Shown: positions 44,801-58,122, counted from the stretch's first letter. The stretch: 64,000 nucleotides of DNA from Aquilaria yunnanensis (GCA_039654915.1 CM077593.1:37232501-37296500); one strand, 5' to 3'. A program made the numbers and translations. The notes: generated from the sequence alone by a model not told the origin.

Positions 44801-44920
44801 ATGATATAGTTTATTAGTGGAAGTTACAGGTGCAGTGGCTGGTCACTAGAACTTAACAAGATTGCCTAATGTGTGGAAGCCAAAACTAAGAATTGTACTA
44901 GTGTTTTCCTTCTTAGCTTA
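41809..44920 (+). mobile_element. Family X LTR (copy X2), containing a nested Tat solo LTR
   Basis: From 41809 (GGTTACATCTTCACAAAATG) it aligns with the reverse complement of the end of X3 (TGTTACCACCCCACAAAAAT), then CACCATAGTG, GTACTCAATTGC and later CAGTGGCTGGTCACTAGAA and TAGTGTTTTCCTTCTT. The first base of the terminal TG is mutated. Similarity ends near 44920, before the expected terminus, so the right end is truncated; 44921-44962 is unassigned. 42577-43452 is a later insertion. Confidence 0.75.
42577..43452 (-). mobile_element. Solo Tat LTR (876 bp)
   Basis: Minus-strand LTR beginning TGATAGCCAAACGC and ending CTAGCCATCA, with perfect 5-bp TSDs CTTGG at 42572-42576 and 43453-43457. 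It is homologous to the Tat1 3' LTR over its length (e.g. GGCGTTCTTCCTCC, CGGAGGCTCCCCCC, the CACGTG/TATA pair). It has no internal region. The ATG 32 nt before the LTR end is kept (minus strand, 42608-42606). Confidence 0.95.
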
Positions 44921-44962
44921 GACAAAGGTCCTCTTAGGGACCTTTGATAAGGCTATTGCAGT

Positions 44963-47208
44963 TGACACTGCCACTCATGGCCCTGCCCAGGAAACCTATG
45001 AGTCCAAGTCTTATGCGGGTTGCAATTAGCTAATTAATTATGTGCGCCTGGGCTAAAACTTTATGATACTAGTTCAAAGAGTCAAAGCATATAAAACCTT
45101 TATAGCATAAACATTAATCCTACACATAATTAACCATGTGTGAGCATTTAACCAATTGTAGACTATGCCCTACACCGAAAGGCAACCCTAGAGTCCATAA
45201 CTCTATTCATTCACATTGGAGGCTACTAACACACAACATACATGCACAAGACTAGTGTTACTGAGATCCCATCAACTAGCTTCCACCATAGATCAGAAAT
45301 CCTGGTGACAAGCCTTAATTATCCTCCAGGTGCTCACTAGCCTCTGTGGCCAAGAAAACTGTAGTTAGTACAATAACAAATTAACTAACAAATAGCCAAA
45401 TAAACTAGAATCTCAAGGATTCTCAAAGTAATATACCTCTAGGAGAAGCTACCACGATAACCCTTAATGATCATCGGGTTCAAAAACATTCATATCTACA
45501 CAACATGAAACTAAGGGAGTGAGAATCTTATGATTCTCAGTAAGGGGTCTTCAACCCACAAGGAAAACACTTAGGGCAACACATATAATAAGATATGTAG
45601 TCTGCTATGAGCTCATACAACGTGAAGCTAAACCTATGCGCATACGTTTCAGTCCCTTGGGACTTGTCCTTTACCTAGTCCTCCTATGGGCGTCACTCCA
45701 TACCTAGTGAGTTCTGGCCCCTAATTTGCTGCTAGTAAGCCTTAGCTTACTTGCACAATAAGTCTAACCTTCCCTTAATTGTTGTGCAGGTGAACATGGT
45801 GGATGCATCTCGCTTGAGTTCTAAGGAATCCATTAGGTGTACTAAGCCTCCACATAGTGCCTCAGGTCCTTAGACTTGTCTAGGTCACTTGTGTACTAAG
45901 CTCCCACCTAAAACCCTTGCCAAAAGGGCTCTTTGGGATGTTCCGTAGTGCCATTGTACCATTATAACCTTAGGCACCCCTAGGACCATCTCTGCCCTCC
46001 CCCAAATCCTTCTTCAAAAAGCTGAAATTGTTGTTGAGAAAGGTCTTTAGGGCCTAGACACCACAGGAGGTGCTTCTGAGGCCTAGGCACTAGGAGCACC
46101 CTGGGCACTGTAGCACTGGGTGGTGCCTAAATGCCAGGACCCTATGTCCAAAACCTCAAAAACACCCTCCTAAGCCTTTTTGGAGGCTTCCTATGGCTTT
46201 AAGGCAAACAAGGGATGACCAAATTCACCATAAACCTGTAAAACAACTTGCATAGGCCACAAATATACCATCCCAAATGTCCTATGATGCATCAAAGCAT
46301 CACACAAACCTCAAGTTCAAACCTAGTCCACCATGATCATCACCATTCACCAACTAAGACCATTCACAAAACTACTTGAATTCTACCACAAGCAAGCTAT
46401 GAATGGAATCAAATATGCATGAAACATAAATCCCTTACCTTTATTCCAAGCTACTAGAAATGATCAAGCATTCCTTCACCAAAAATTTGGTTCCACTAAG
46501 TTTTCCTAGGTTCCAAGATAAACCAAGGGAAATGGCATCAAATTAACAAAATATAATAAAAGCCCAAGCTTCTAAAGGCCAAATAAACAAGAAAACACCA
46601 AGGAATTGAAAGTACCTCACGTACAAACCAAGCATTAAGAAAGAAAATGCGATTCCAAGCTTGAGAAGCATAAAACTTCCTTGAAACAAGCCACCCAAAG
46701 CTTCTACACCCACGGAACCTTCAATTTTCACCAAAAACTCTTGAATTTGTGCAAGACTTTAGGTAGAAGTCTAGTGGGCAAGAGGGAAGTCATGTTTGTA
46801 TAGGAAGGAAGTGAATAGTGGTAGCCAAAATGACCTTTACCATGTTTTTAATCCTTCAACCCAACAAGCCCTCAAACTTTCTTTAAATTGTAAAAAAGAA
46901 CCCCTTCCCCAGATAGTAACCTAAGGTCAAATTTGGTCAAACCTTCATCACTTAGTGAAAATTTGGGTGCTAAGCAAGGGTTAGGTTTTTTGGAATATGA
47001 TTTTGACTCTCGGGGACTTCGTCCGACAACTTGGGAAGCAAAATTACCATTTTGGCCCCAGATATCTTTTGAAGCCATGCTCTACTTGGAACCTAGTAAA
47101 CCTTAACTAACTTGCTTGAACTTGCCAAAAGAACTTAAAATAAGGTGTTAAACTAGGGATTTATTAATTTATAAACCTTAAACTAACTTGGTCAGAGGTG
47201 CGGTTGCA
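44963..47208 (-). mobile_element. Family Y LTR (copy Y2), probable solo or truncated
   Basis: It starts TGACACTGCCACTCATGG and follows Y1 block by block (GTGGATGCA, CTAAGGAATC, CACTTGTGTACTAAGC, GAGTGAGAATC). The right end is placed at GGTTGCA (47202-47208) by alignment with the Y1 end (GCTATAACA). TSDs do not match (GCAGT versus AGTGC), and the flanks come from different elements, so a rearrangement is likely. Confidence 0.65.
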
Positions 47209-47440
47209 AGTGCTAGGGAGTCAGTTGGCAGGTGCTTTCAGGGTATGGACTTCGAAATTTCAGATCTAGTTGGACATGTAGCCAACCTCAGCTCAGACAA
47301 ATTTGACTAATTATGTTCCCCCTTTTGGCCTATAAATATTAAGGACTAGTCCATAATTAAAAAAACTCTACTACTGCTATTCCCTCTCTTTTGCACACAT
47401 ATCCTTGATTTCCATACATCTGACTTGAGCGATAGAGGAT
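47209..47440 (+). repeat. Left piece of the Tat3 5' LTR (start truncated)
   Basis: CCTATAAATATTAAGGAC (TATA region, about 47331) and CATCTGACTTGAGCGATAG align with the U3/R region of the Tat1 LTR (TATATATACAGG ... CACTGACTTGGGCGTCGG). The LTR continues at 60338 after the Tat2 insertion, with TSD AGGAT at both junctions (47436-47440, 60338-60342). The expected TGATAGCC start is missing, presumably lost at the junction with Y2. Confidence 0.72.
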
Positions 47441-48294
47441 TGATGCCCGACGGCATCCTCATTATATGACATGTTGGCCTGAAGGAGAGGCTTCCGGTAG
47501 GAGGGTGCCTAAAACACTCAGAAGAACAAGGGTTAGGAGCTCCTCGGAATGTGTTTCCGGGGGAGGAGCCTCCGACGCCCAAGTCAGTATTTGGGAAGTA
47601 AGGAGCAGAGAGTGGAGAGTAAAAGAGTAGAGAGAGTTCTATCTCTTACCAAGGTCATTCCCAAGTATTTATAGGAGGGTGTAGGGAGGAGTCTGTTTGA
47701 CACAGAGCACTCAGATCATGACACGTGTTCGGTCGGATATGGTCCGTACCTTCGGAGATAGGTATCTCCAGTTGGCCGTAGGCCATTCTGGCCAGAGGTT
47801 AGGGGCGTGTGTGAGGTCTCTGTGTCAGAAGCTCCTTAACCATTTTTGTTGTGTTTCCACAAGACCTCTTCGGGAAGCTAGAACCTTTCGAAGTACGGAA
47901 CTCCTTCGGGACAGGAGGTCTCCTTCAGCCTGACATTACCACCGAGTGTTGTTAGGTGAGACCTTTCGGCAGAATAGGGCACCTTTAGGAGACGCTCTAG
48001 CTTGCCGAGGATGGGGATATATACTCCCAAAGTTGGTGGGCTCGCCCATCCAAGGGTGGTTGTGCTTGCCCTTTCCGAGGGTAGTTGAGGTTGGGGCTAG
48101 GTCTTGACCGAAGGTGGTCTTTGCCTAGGTGATTAGATCTTGGGGGCATTGGCCCTTCGGTTGTGGGGTGGTGTTTACACCGAGGATGGTGGGGGCTTCC
48201 CTTTTTCCCGAGGTTGGTCACGTGTGTTCCCTGAGGGTGGTACTCACCAAGCCAATTTGGGAAATCTCCAAGGGCAATAGCCCTTTAGCTATCA
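47441..48294 (-). repeat. 3' LTR of Tat2 (854 bp)
   Basis: Minus-strand TGATAGCTAAAGGG ... ATGCCGTCGGGCATCA, next to the polypurine tract CCGAGGGGGACATG. The TATA box (47666-47673) and G-box (47722-47727) are present. The ATG 32 nt before the LTR end (47472-47470) is conserved. Confidence 0.92.
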
Positions 48295-48792
48295 CATGTC
48301 CCCCTCGGAAGCCGAAGTTGTATCTTCGGTTCTTGAGCTTTTACAAGCGTGTCGTGGAACTCTTGGGAGGTGTCAGCCGTCTCAACTAGTATGACTGAAC
48401 TTTTGACCGAGGTTACATTCTTCGGAAGAGGGCACCTCTTTAGCTTAAGAAGTCTCTTCAAGCCGAGGTAGTCCTGTCATCATTCAAGCGGTACTTCCTC
48501 ATTTTTGGCCGAGCTTTTGATTTTCCCGAAGTTTTTACTTCGGAATGAAGTACATATTCCTCTTCTGATTTTCTGTTGCCTCAATGGATCATCAATTTCT
48601 TGTTCGGATAGATGTGTCACTTCAGGCTAAGCATGCATAGGTCCGCTAGCTGTCAGGAGGCGTGCCCTCGTTTCCCACGTTATGTGACACATGACACCTA
48701 GTGACTGGCGAATAGTCGCATCTGTTACGTCAGTCATGTCTCTTCGCCTTCAAAGTATCATTATGGCGACACTTTGCCTGTCCCCTTCGGCC

Positions 48793-48800
48793 TATATAAA
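48793..48800 (+). promoter_or_regulatory. TATA box of the antisense gene (Tat2)
   Basis: TATATAAA on the strand of the aORF, about 290 bp before its first conserved codons, in the same context as the Tat1 antisense TATA box (GGCCTATA). Confidence 0.65.
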
Positions 48801-49528
48801 CCCTTCCTCCTCAGTTTTTTCCATGCTTCTGTTCTTTTTCTATCTTTTGCTCTTGAGTTTCCTCTTGTCTCTTTCTTTTTTTGGTGGCGGTGCTACCAGC
48901 AGAGCGATTTCCGACGACACTTGCGGTGGTCTTCTGAAGTTCATTCCTTGTTCCGAGCTAGGTGGGTTTGCTTTCCGAGGTCATTCTTCGGTATTTTTTG
49001 TGTGTCTTCCCCATTCTTTTTCTTTCGCCTTCCCGAGGTTAGACTTCTTCTTTCCGAACATATCTACTCCCCAAGCTAAGACCTACCCCATTCCTGAGAG
49101 CTGGCTTCCCCTTAACTCTCATCCAAGCTGCGCCATTTCGGAGAAAGTTCAGAAGTGGTCAGCCAAATTCTTCCTTCCTTCTTATGCTGTCACTAGGCTA
49201 CCCAGTCCAGGTATGCCTAGTTATATGCCACATTCGGATGAGGTTACCGTCTTTCAGACCCAGCTGAAGGCAGGACTTCGGTATCCTCTGCCGAAGATGG
49301 TTTGCGACTTTTGCCAGTTCCATGGCATAGCCGTGAACCAACTTCCTTCGAACTCCTATTCCTATTTCAACGCCTTCCTTTGCATGTGCGGGGCCTTCAA
49401 GATAGAGTCCCAATTCATCTTCTTCATGCAATATTACAAACTCCACCCCGTCTCGAAGGGTGGGTTCTATTTCTTGCTTCCTCGGGGTTCTGGGAGTAGG
49501 AAGTACACGTTCACCTTCAGGACAAAGG

Positions 49529-52500
49529 TGATGGGTTTCGAGAGCCAAATAGCGTAGCGGAATTTAACCGAAACCCTCCAGGATCCAAGTGAAACGGGGT
49601 AAACCGGGTGTTCGAAAATTTTCATACCTAATTTTCGGTTAAGATCTCTCACTCAACTGTAGAGTCGAATCACAAAACCTGAACAGTTGACATGTTCAGG
49701 CTCTCTATGGTATCCACATGAGCCTCTCGGGATCACCACGCTTACACCACGTCCCGGCAAATGCGTTTCCCTTGCGCTCGCAGTGCTAGCTTGCGTCCTC
49801 CAAGGAATTGCAAGAGAAGAGTGCGGCTGTCCTTTTGGGAGGCTAGAGCAAGGAGACCTACGAATTTCTCACTAGAAGTTGTATTTATAGTGAGACTCAA
49901 CTTCCAGGCCTAATAGGTTTCAAAGCACTAATCCAATTAGGCTTTAATTTCGGGCTTAATAATGGCTCAACTATTGGGCCCACTATTAATACGAAATTAT
50001 TGTGAAACCAAAACCCAAATTATTAGCTATGCACTCTAATGATCCAAATAGCTCTATGTGTGCGACCCAATAGGCTCTTACCACGTTGGCAATGATCATA
50101 AATCACATTTATGATCATAAGCAATGAGCGGTGTCTAGCAACACATCATTGCTACCCAAGTGGCAAGATTGTCGATGATTCAACTAAACCTTGATGATCA
50201 TCACCGATATATGCCATTGTCCCTTTGTCCAAGATATCAAGACTAAGCACGAGACATGGAATGTGTCACTCTCGTATAGCCCAATCTTTGGTTTCTTGAT
50301 TACCGAGTAGACCAACTTAAACTGATGACATTGATATCGTATATCAACTCATCCGAGCATGGCCATGCATTTTTCTAAGTCTTACTCTATCAAGGGGCCC
50401 GAAGATATCACTCCCGTTACATAGGAGGGACAAATCCCATCTTGATCATACATGTTACGGCCCTTCTAGTGGGAGGTAAGGACTTTAGAATTTAGTGTAG
50501 AAGTTTAATTTAAGTTTGCCTAGCAAGAATTAAGAAGTTTGCCAAAGTTCACTAAGTTCCGACAAGAATAAAGCTCTGAACTAAGTTCAGGGGCAAAATG
50601 GTAATTTTGCACCCTGAATGGCCGGGACGAGTCCCGAGTGTTTTAAAATGAATTTTTAGAACTTAACTTTTAACCTTAACTCAAACTCAATAAATAGACA
50701 AGGATTTAATCAAGAACTGTTAAGTTACAAAGATGGGGGACCTAATTGCACAAAACTTGAAACCTTGGTGGTTTGAAGGGTTAAGTGGGGTTTAAGAAGA
50801 GGGAAGAGGGGTTTGGGCTGCCATAACCCGTTTTCCAGCTTCTCAACTCCATTTCTCTCTCAAATTAAGCCTGGAATCAAAAGCTTTTGGTGCCAAAAGG
50901 TGCAATTAAGGGTGTATAAGCTTGGAGAAGTGATTTTCAAGCTTAAATCCATGTTTTTGAAGCTTGAAAGGGCATTTTTCTCCATCCCCTGTTTTTGAAC
51001 GAGGTATGATTCATGTTCTTGATTGAATTCGTGTTATTTGATTGATTGGAAGCTTGGGTTTTGGTTGGAAGAGGTGTTTTTGATGTTTAGGAGCTTTGTT
51101 TTGGTTTGAAATTGTGTAGAACTTTGGAAGCTTGTTTGGAAGAGGAAGGGTTCGAATTCTTGCTTGTTCTTGGTGTTAAGGTAAGGGAGAAAGTGTTTTT
51201 AAGTTGTTGGATTGCTTTTGGATTGAAATGGATTGAGAAAGTTGAGTAATTTTTGGGTATGGTGTGAAGAAACGTTTTTGGGAATTATGATGGACTAGCT
51301 ATGTTCGAAGGATTGGTTTGATGTTTCTAATGCATCATAGTTTGGCATTGATAGTTGGTTTTGTTCCTTGCAACATGTACTTCATGTGTATGAAATTTGG
51401 TAACTTTTGATGCATGTTTGCTATATGTATTTGGTTGCCAAAGTTCGTAGCAGCAAACGGCCGAATTCTGCATTTCTGCAGAATTGGCGACGCGGCGCCA
51501 ATTGGCCCGAAAATTGGCGACGCGTCGCCAATTCAATTTTTGGTCACAGAACGTTTGTTCGCTGGCGACGCGTCGCCAATTCCTTTTTGCCTTTGGCGAC
51601 GCGGCGCCAACACCTAAAAATGGGGGGTTTGACTTTTTGCTGCGTTGACCCGACCGAGACTACGGAAGGCTCGGAACGTGCCTAAGGGTCCGAGGATCCC
51701 GATGGTACTCCGAAACTTCCGAAAGTCCCACCGGAAGTATGAGTTTTCTTGAACTGTTTGAGGTAAGTAAGTTGCTTAGGCAACAAGTAAGGAAACAAAT
51801 GTTGCAATTGAACTTAATTAGCTATCAATAGCTCAGGTGAGAGGTTTAGAACCCTCGTCGGCCTAGCCGTGCCGGAGCCACGAGGCCACGAGGCGAAACC
51901 TTGTTCATCTAGTTTACATCAAAGAGGCCCTGCGGCCTAGTCTACAAGTCCCGTCATAAATTCCCCTGCATAACAATTAGGTGAGAGGTTCTATGTTTGA
52001 ATGAGGCTTGCTAAGGTTCGCCCTTGAGCCATATGACAGGTTGCTAAGTGATTGCGCTTGGCCTGCATATGTGTCAGGTTGCTAAGTGATTGCACTTGGC
52101 CTGATACAGAGGACTACTTGAGGAGAGGTTTACCGACCTAGTATATATATATGACTAGTACCCTCATGCTGTGTGAGCTCGCAGCCAGAGTCCTAGCTTT
52201 TTCTTGCAGGTACATCGAAGACCCTTACTGAGAATGTTGAATTCTCACTCCCTGTTTGTTATGCAGAGTCTGGAGTAGCAGGACCGGATAATCGCTGAGG
52301 ATTATCACGGTAGTACCTTTTTGTCTGTAAAGGTACGGTAGTTGAGAAACTTTAAGTTTCTAGCTTGCTTAAGTGATTAGTTGGTCTGTTGGTCAGGCTG
52401 TGGTACTAACTTGCTTGTTCCTTTGGCTGCAGAGCCTAGTAGCACTTGGCACAGGACTTGTGAGACTCGCCACTGGGACAGGAGTCCAAAGTGGGAGCTA

Positions 52501-53425
52501 GGGTAAAAGATCTCAGCAAAGTCTTGTATTTTGATATAGTATTTTATTTTGCCTCCAGTATTTATGTTATAAAGAGTCCTTGACTCAGGGGATTGTTCTC
52601 TGGGTGAGAGCATTAGTTACTTATGTATAAATGCTTTCACGAGCGGTGTATGTGTAGTTAATCACTCAAAGGTTGATTTTGCTATGCTTTGGCATTTTGT
52701 ATTTTATTTATATAGAATTTTACTTAGCCGGCTAAATGTCTAAATGATTAAATGTTTTATGGTTTTAATAAACCAAGTCAAAGCATAAGTGCATACATAT
52801 TGCATTTCTAGGTTAATCAACTAGTAGCATTGGATTTAATCCACACACATAACCAGCTAGCCAATTACAATCCACCGTGAGACAAACGCTCACAGGGTAT
52901 CCCGGGCAGGGGCACGGGGATCGTGTCAATACAAATCCCTCCGCATGATATGTGACATACCCAATGACCTCCTTAAAGTTCACTTAGTTACGAGCAACAA
53001 AGGAAAGTATCAAAGTATGTGACTCACATGTAGGGAACCTTGATGATCTTAGGTCGAAGGACTACATATACCATGATCACTATGAGAATCACTTATGACA
53101 CTCATATAACGATCCATGTAGTGTTCTCATGGTGGGTCGGTCGAGTACACAAGTTCTCCAACTTGTACCCATATGTAGACTACATATCTCATATTAGTCT
53201 CCACATATGCTAGTCGTTATGTATTATTGCAACCCACTCCACAATAATACTAGACTAGGTACGTTTCAGAATATCATTATTCTAGGGTTACAATTATGTT
53301 TGTTAAGTTACGCAGAAACAAAACAACAAACATAATTGCTGGATTAATGCCTTAATAAAATATCATGACTCAATGTGCAAAAAATACAATCATCTCATGA
53401 TTGGCTTTTGGGCACAACACTAACA
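49529..53425 (-). mobile_element. Solo LTR C (about 1.4 kb without its insert), copia-like
   Basis: Minus-strand LTR starting TGTTAGTGTTGTGCCC and ending CTCGAAACCCATCA, with perfect TSDs AAAGG at 49524-49528 and 53426-53430. Removal restores the aORF frame. A minus-strand TATAAATA near 49888 supports the orientation. TGTTAGTGTTGTGCCC starts are typical of plant Ty1/copia LTRs; this class call is by recall. It contains solo LTR B. Confidence 0.88.
50453..52928 (+). mobile_element. Solo LTR B (2476 bp), same family as solo LTR A
   Basis: TGTTACGGCCCTTCTAG ... GGGGATCGTGTCA, with perfect TSDs ATACA at 50448-50452 and 52929-52933, inserted in solo LTR C. It differs from copy A mainly by point changes and by two rather than four 38-bp repeats. 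The palindrome cluster is kept at 51482-51610. Confidence 0.95.
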
Positions 53426-53934
53426 AAAGGACAGCTGGCATGGGTGGCAGAAGAAATTCTTCTTTCTAAAGGTCGATTAGTAGTGGAAGCATGTGCCTAC
53501 CAAATGGGCTTCAGGGACTTCAGATATTGATGTAGTTGATCTCAGGAAGCTACTAACCTTAGAGTTAGAAGCCCAATTTGAAGAGTTCAACAGTCGTATT
53601 CAGGCTGTCATGGACTGGGACCCCGAGGTGCCTCCGCGTTCCTTATACCCTTTCCCCATTAAATGGAATCTCAGGACCGCAGAGGTTCTTTGGGAGCTGG
53701 GGGTGATCAAGGAACACATTACTGACCTGAACATGTTGAAGCCTCCTTTTGACGGGAAGAAGGCGTGGTTGGTAATGCTCCTTCGGGGCGAACTCACATA
53801 TCCGGCTCTTGAAGAGTGTAAGTTTCTTTCCAGATTTTTTCCTTTATCTCCTTCTGCACTTACACTGATGTTCTTCTTTTTGCAGAGATGGGTGACAAGT
53901 CTGCTGCATTTTACAAGTCTGTCTTCCTCGTTCA

Positions 53935-56593
53935 TGTTACCCACTCTAGGGTAGTCCAATTATGGTGCCAAAATTGTGCATTTAAACTCCCAGGATTGGT
54001 AATGTTCTGTACGCCATCAGAACACTACCCTTAGTGTGCATACCCAAGTGGCCCTCTTGGGCACTATGTAAACACATGAATATTGGTCCAACCATCACAC
54101 ACATATTCACATTTCATGCACACCATGGCAGCAAAGAAGGAAAACACTAGCACAAGTCTTAATCTTGGCTACCACCCATTAGGCAATCTTATTAAATTCT
54201 AGTGACTAGCCACTGCGCCTGTAACTTCCACTAATAAACTGTATCATTCCAGCCACATACCCCCATGTTTTCTTTGCTCCATTACCAATTAGAGACTTAG
54301 ATAAAATCAAGGAATTTTTTTTTACATCAGTAGCCCACCTATGGACCAAGTTATGGATTTTTGAAGTTGGTTACAAAATTCTAACCAAATGAACAGTAAC
54401 TTAGCCAAATTTGCAACATCATGTCTTTGGCTACAGGGCTCCAAATTCAGAATTTCTAAATTCCAGTTCAACCTATAGATGTTCTCTAGATGTGATCAAA
54501 ATTTCATACCAAAATTCCTTCTACACATGGAGATATAGAACTTTAAGTGCAGAGTTGAAATTCTGGTCACTTTATGACTATTTTGCCCATACAAAATTTC
54601 ATAAGTGTGCAAACACTTCATTCACATGGGGAAAACCCTCCAAAGCTATCCTATATATGTCCATTACACATAGGAATTACATTCCCTTGCTTTTAACAAC
54701 TTTATGTGGCCAAAACGGAATTTACAATTAAGCAGCCCATCATTCACACTTAGGTAGCTTTGCACCACATCACTTACATAGCCAAAACATTACTCAAATG
54801 TTCACATACTTGTCTCATTTTACATACAATACATGTACATGCATACATGAACTACATAAGGGTCTTAACTTATCTATATACACACCCTAAGTTACAGGAG
54901 TGCCTGAGACACAATAGACTCCAGAAGAGGATGCTGGACAGCTGCTGCACAACACAATAAGTACCACCATTAAAAATACCAAATGTCCTCCTAAAATCAC
55001 CAAAATTTCCAGATCATAAAAAAACATATGGATGTTGATGTACCTGAAAATTTAGATCAAAAATCAAATGAAAAAGGTCAGTTTCAATGTGATCTTTCTG
55101 CTGGACCTGAAATGACAGAATTGAGGGGAGTAAGTTTCATTGAGAAACTTAGTAAGGGTAGCACTTGGTTTCTTAAGGTAATGTGATCCTCATTAAAACA
55201 TGAATCCAAAGACACTAAAACAAAAAAACCAGAATGCATATATGCAAGATATAGCAACCAAATGCAGCAGCCATTCACAACCAACAAACACATGTGATGC
55301 AGCAGCAACAATAACCATAGATTAGTGCATAAAACATGTAATAAACTTAAATAAATCACTATGGCAGCCCCCCTCAAGCTAATGCTTGGTCTTATGAGGA
55401 TTTTAACAGTAGTTAGTACTAACTTTGGGCTCTAGGAACCATCATTTCACTGCCATCTTTGTGCACTTGACAATAGGTCACAAAACCTTCAATAAGTGCA
55501 CTCCCCTCACTAAGCTTGGTTCATCAAACTCAAGGCTCTCTTCCAAGCTTAGCCCTAGCTCCATGGTTGTTTGAAAATTGAAAAAAATAATCCATGAGAG
55601 CACGAGAACCCTTACTTCACTGCCATCATTGTGCATTTCACACTAGGTCACAAAACCTTCAATAAGTGCACTCCTCTCACTAAGCTTGGTTCATCAAGCT
55701 CATGGCTTTCTTCCAAGCTTAGTCCTAGCTCCATGGATGTTTGAAAATCACAGAAAACATTCCATGAGAGCAAGAGAACCCTTAGCTTGATGGGTATGCT
55801 GAATTGGCACTTGATCCTAGGTGCACTCAAGTCTTAGCACCACTTAGCTTCCAATTGCTCTTTCTTGCTTTCTTTTGCCTTCAATTTCAATCTTGGAGGT
55901 ATGTTGGCTATGGAGGAAGTGTGGCTATGTTCTTGGGTAGGAGGATGACAAAAATGAGAGAGTGATAAGTGATTTGGCCACTTAAATGGCCTTAAATGAG
56001 CTTAAGAGCACAAAACACACTTAACAAGCTTAACCTTGCTTTATGTCATTTTCTTTCTCACTAATTATGGTTTCTTTGTCTTAAACTCATTGGTACACAT
56101 GTGCCCAAAATTTTTGACCCATTTCTCAAGTCTTGGATGCCTCCCCCATGGTGGGATAACCCCACAATTCCACCCTTAGACTTAAGTCAAAAGCTTGAAC
56201 ACTTTAAGGTTTACACTAGGACATTTAGGTCCTTAATGCCTTGAGTGTTTCCTTTGTCCAAACTTGTCTTCCATGAACAATTTGGTCCTCCAATAGAACT
56301 TTTATACCATTCATATCCTTCCCATAACTCTCCAAGTCTTTTTCTTGAGAATTTTGCAATTGAGTACCTGAATTTCTAAAACCTTACAAAAAAGTCCATA
56401 GGTTGCTTGACAAACAACCAATCCTTAAGGCTTTTCTTGGGGGCCAAGTGACCAACTTGGAACACTTTTAAGGAGGCTTTGATCATACATTTTACCCCCA
56501 CACTTCAATCACTATGGTGAGAATTACACAATATAATGGTTTTTAGCCATTATGACACACTTGTAATTCTCCCATTTTTGTGGGGTGGTAACA
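53935..56593 (-). mobile_element. Solo LTR X3 (2659 bp) in exon 2 of the Tat2 antisense gene
   Basis: Minus-strand TGTTACCACCCCACAAA ... CTAGAGTGGGTAACA, with TSDs GTTCA (53930-53934) and GGTCA (56594-56598). The aORF reading (…VF-L-GQVEK) shows that GGTCA is ancestral, so one base has mutated on the left. A local duplication of about 150 bp lies at 55440-55590 / 55610-55760 (TCACTGCCATC ... CTCCATGG). Confidence 0.93.
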
Positions 56594-58122
56594 GGTCAGG
56601 TCGAGAAGGGGGATCAACAGAGAAAGAGGTCAGTGACGAAGAGGAAGAAGGAGCCTGGGGGACCATTTTCAGCCTCAAAGTCAAAGAAAGTCAAGGATGA
56701 CTCCTTTCCTCCTCCACCCGAAGGTGATGTGGAGGTATAGGATCAAACCTCTGTTCGTGCCGACCCCCCCTTCGAAGCCGGCCATCTGCGCAACTCCCCT
56801 AAGTCCCGATATTGCGGCGGAGATCTTTGGGACCTAGATTGGGGGACTTTCGGCCGAGGAGCTTGAGGAGCGCCAAAAGAGGAAAGGCAAGCATGTTTCT
56901 GCCAAGGTCCTCGAGGTCAGTGACTCTGAGGGAGACGACGCCCAGCTTCCACTAGGTTTGTCCCTTAGCCATTCTTCTATGAGTTTGGGAATTTTGGGTA
57001 TTTTAGACCTTATAGATGAATGGCTAAGGGATAACATGCTAATGGAACTTCGATGTGATTTTACAGAGGAGCAAGCAGCTACTCAGTGAGTGGTGGAGCA
57101 CGCCCGGAAGAGGGCCCTTTGAGATACCAAGATTATGAAGGACAAGGTGCCGAGGGAGCCTTTCTGGACCTTCACGGAGGACATGGACTTGTTTTTTGAG
57201 GATAGCCAGAAAATGGCTCCCTAGATGGCGAAGGGCATCCTGACAAATGCCACTTTGCAGTCCCTCACAGAGGAGTGTCTGAATGAGCAGGTCCTCACCG
57301 CGAGGATGAGTAAACATGTTGCCCAAGTAAACTTTTGAACCTTTTGGGACTTAGCAAAATTTCCTATGTTTTTTGCCCATTTCTGATCCCCATTCTGGCT
57401 TTCCCTTTGTAGCTCTTGGCATACAGTGGATACTTCAGAGCTTGGGCAGCCAAAAAGTCTTCGGTCCGAGGTCAGTCCGAGGAGTCCTTGGCAAAGGCCA
57501 AGGAGGTCCTTGCCAGCTCCGTCGTCAAGTATGGGGAGCTTAATAAAATCACCAAGGAAAAGCTGGCCAACCTTCAGGAAGATGTTTTGAAGAGTCAGGG
57601 GGAGCTCATTCAGGACTTTTCGGTGAAGAAGTGAGACCTCGGATCGAAGGTGATATCTTTGACCTCGGCGAATGAGGCTTTCAAAAGGAGAGAGACGATG
57701 CCGTTGCTGATCTTACAAAGGCATTTGCTCTTAATTCAGAACTCCAAGCTGAGGTCGACAAGCTGAAGAAGGAGAAGAAGAAAAGGAAGAAGTTGGAGAG
57801 GGAGGTTGTGGTTCTCAATAATGAACTGGAGGACTTGCATGTGGAAAGGAATAAGTCTGACCAGGCAACTAAGTCATCTTATCAGGACGGTTTTTGCCTG
57901 GCCCGTCACCAAGTTCTGTCCAGATTTCCCGACCTTGACCTTTCTTTTCTGGTGGCTCTCGACATCCCCAATGGACCCTCTTGGGAGTGGTCGAGGATAG
58001 AGTTCCTTAATCTCCCAGCTAATCCACCTTTGGGCCCAACAGTTGCTGCCAAAGAAGATGATGCCGAAGGTGAGGTAGCTGAAGATGCCGAGGAGCCAGC
58101 AGGTGTCCAGGACCCCGAATAG

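Larger units (their letters stand above)
49082..58122 (+). pseudogene. Antisense gene (aORF) of Tat2, decayed and split by three LTR insertions
   Basis: Exon 1 is 49082-49528 joined to 53431-53817 once solo LTR C and one TSD are removed (YPIPESWLPL ... FCQFHGIAVNQL ... YTFTFRTK then DSWHGWQ). Exon 2 is 53886-53934 joined to 56599 onward (MGDKSAAFYKSVF then GQVEKGDQ). Exon 3 starts about 57065 (EPFWTFTEDMDLF). Exon 4 is 57413-58122 (coiled coil, then DGFCLARHQVLSRFPDLDLS). Splice sites match those of Tat1. Stops occur (tandem TAG TAG near 53475, others in exons 2-4), so it is dead now. An open frame extends upstream to 48691, but it would include the TATA box, so it is probably not coding there. 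Confidence 0.82.

Noticed and set aside
44921..44962. CCTCTTAGGGACC inverted repeat next to Y2 as a terminus of X2
   Set aside because: It does not match the defined X3 terminus, and no duplication supports it; left unassigned.
48691..49081. Hydrophobic N-terminal extension of the Tat2 antisense ORF that looks like a membrane segment
   Set aside because: It includes the TATA box and has no counterpart in Tat1, where the homologous region is leader. The open frame is probably chance.
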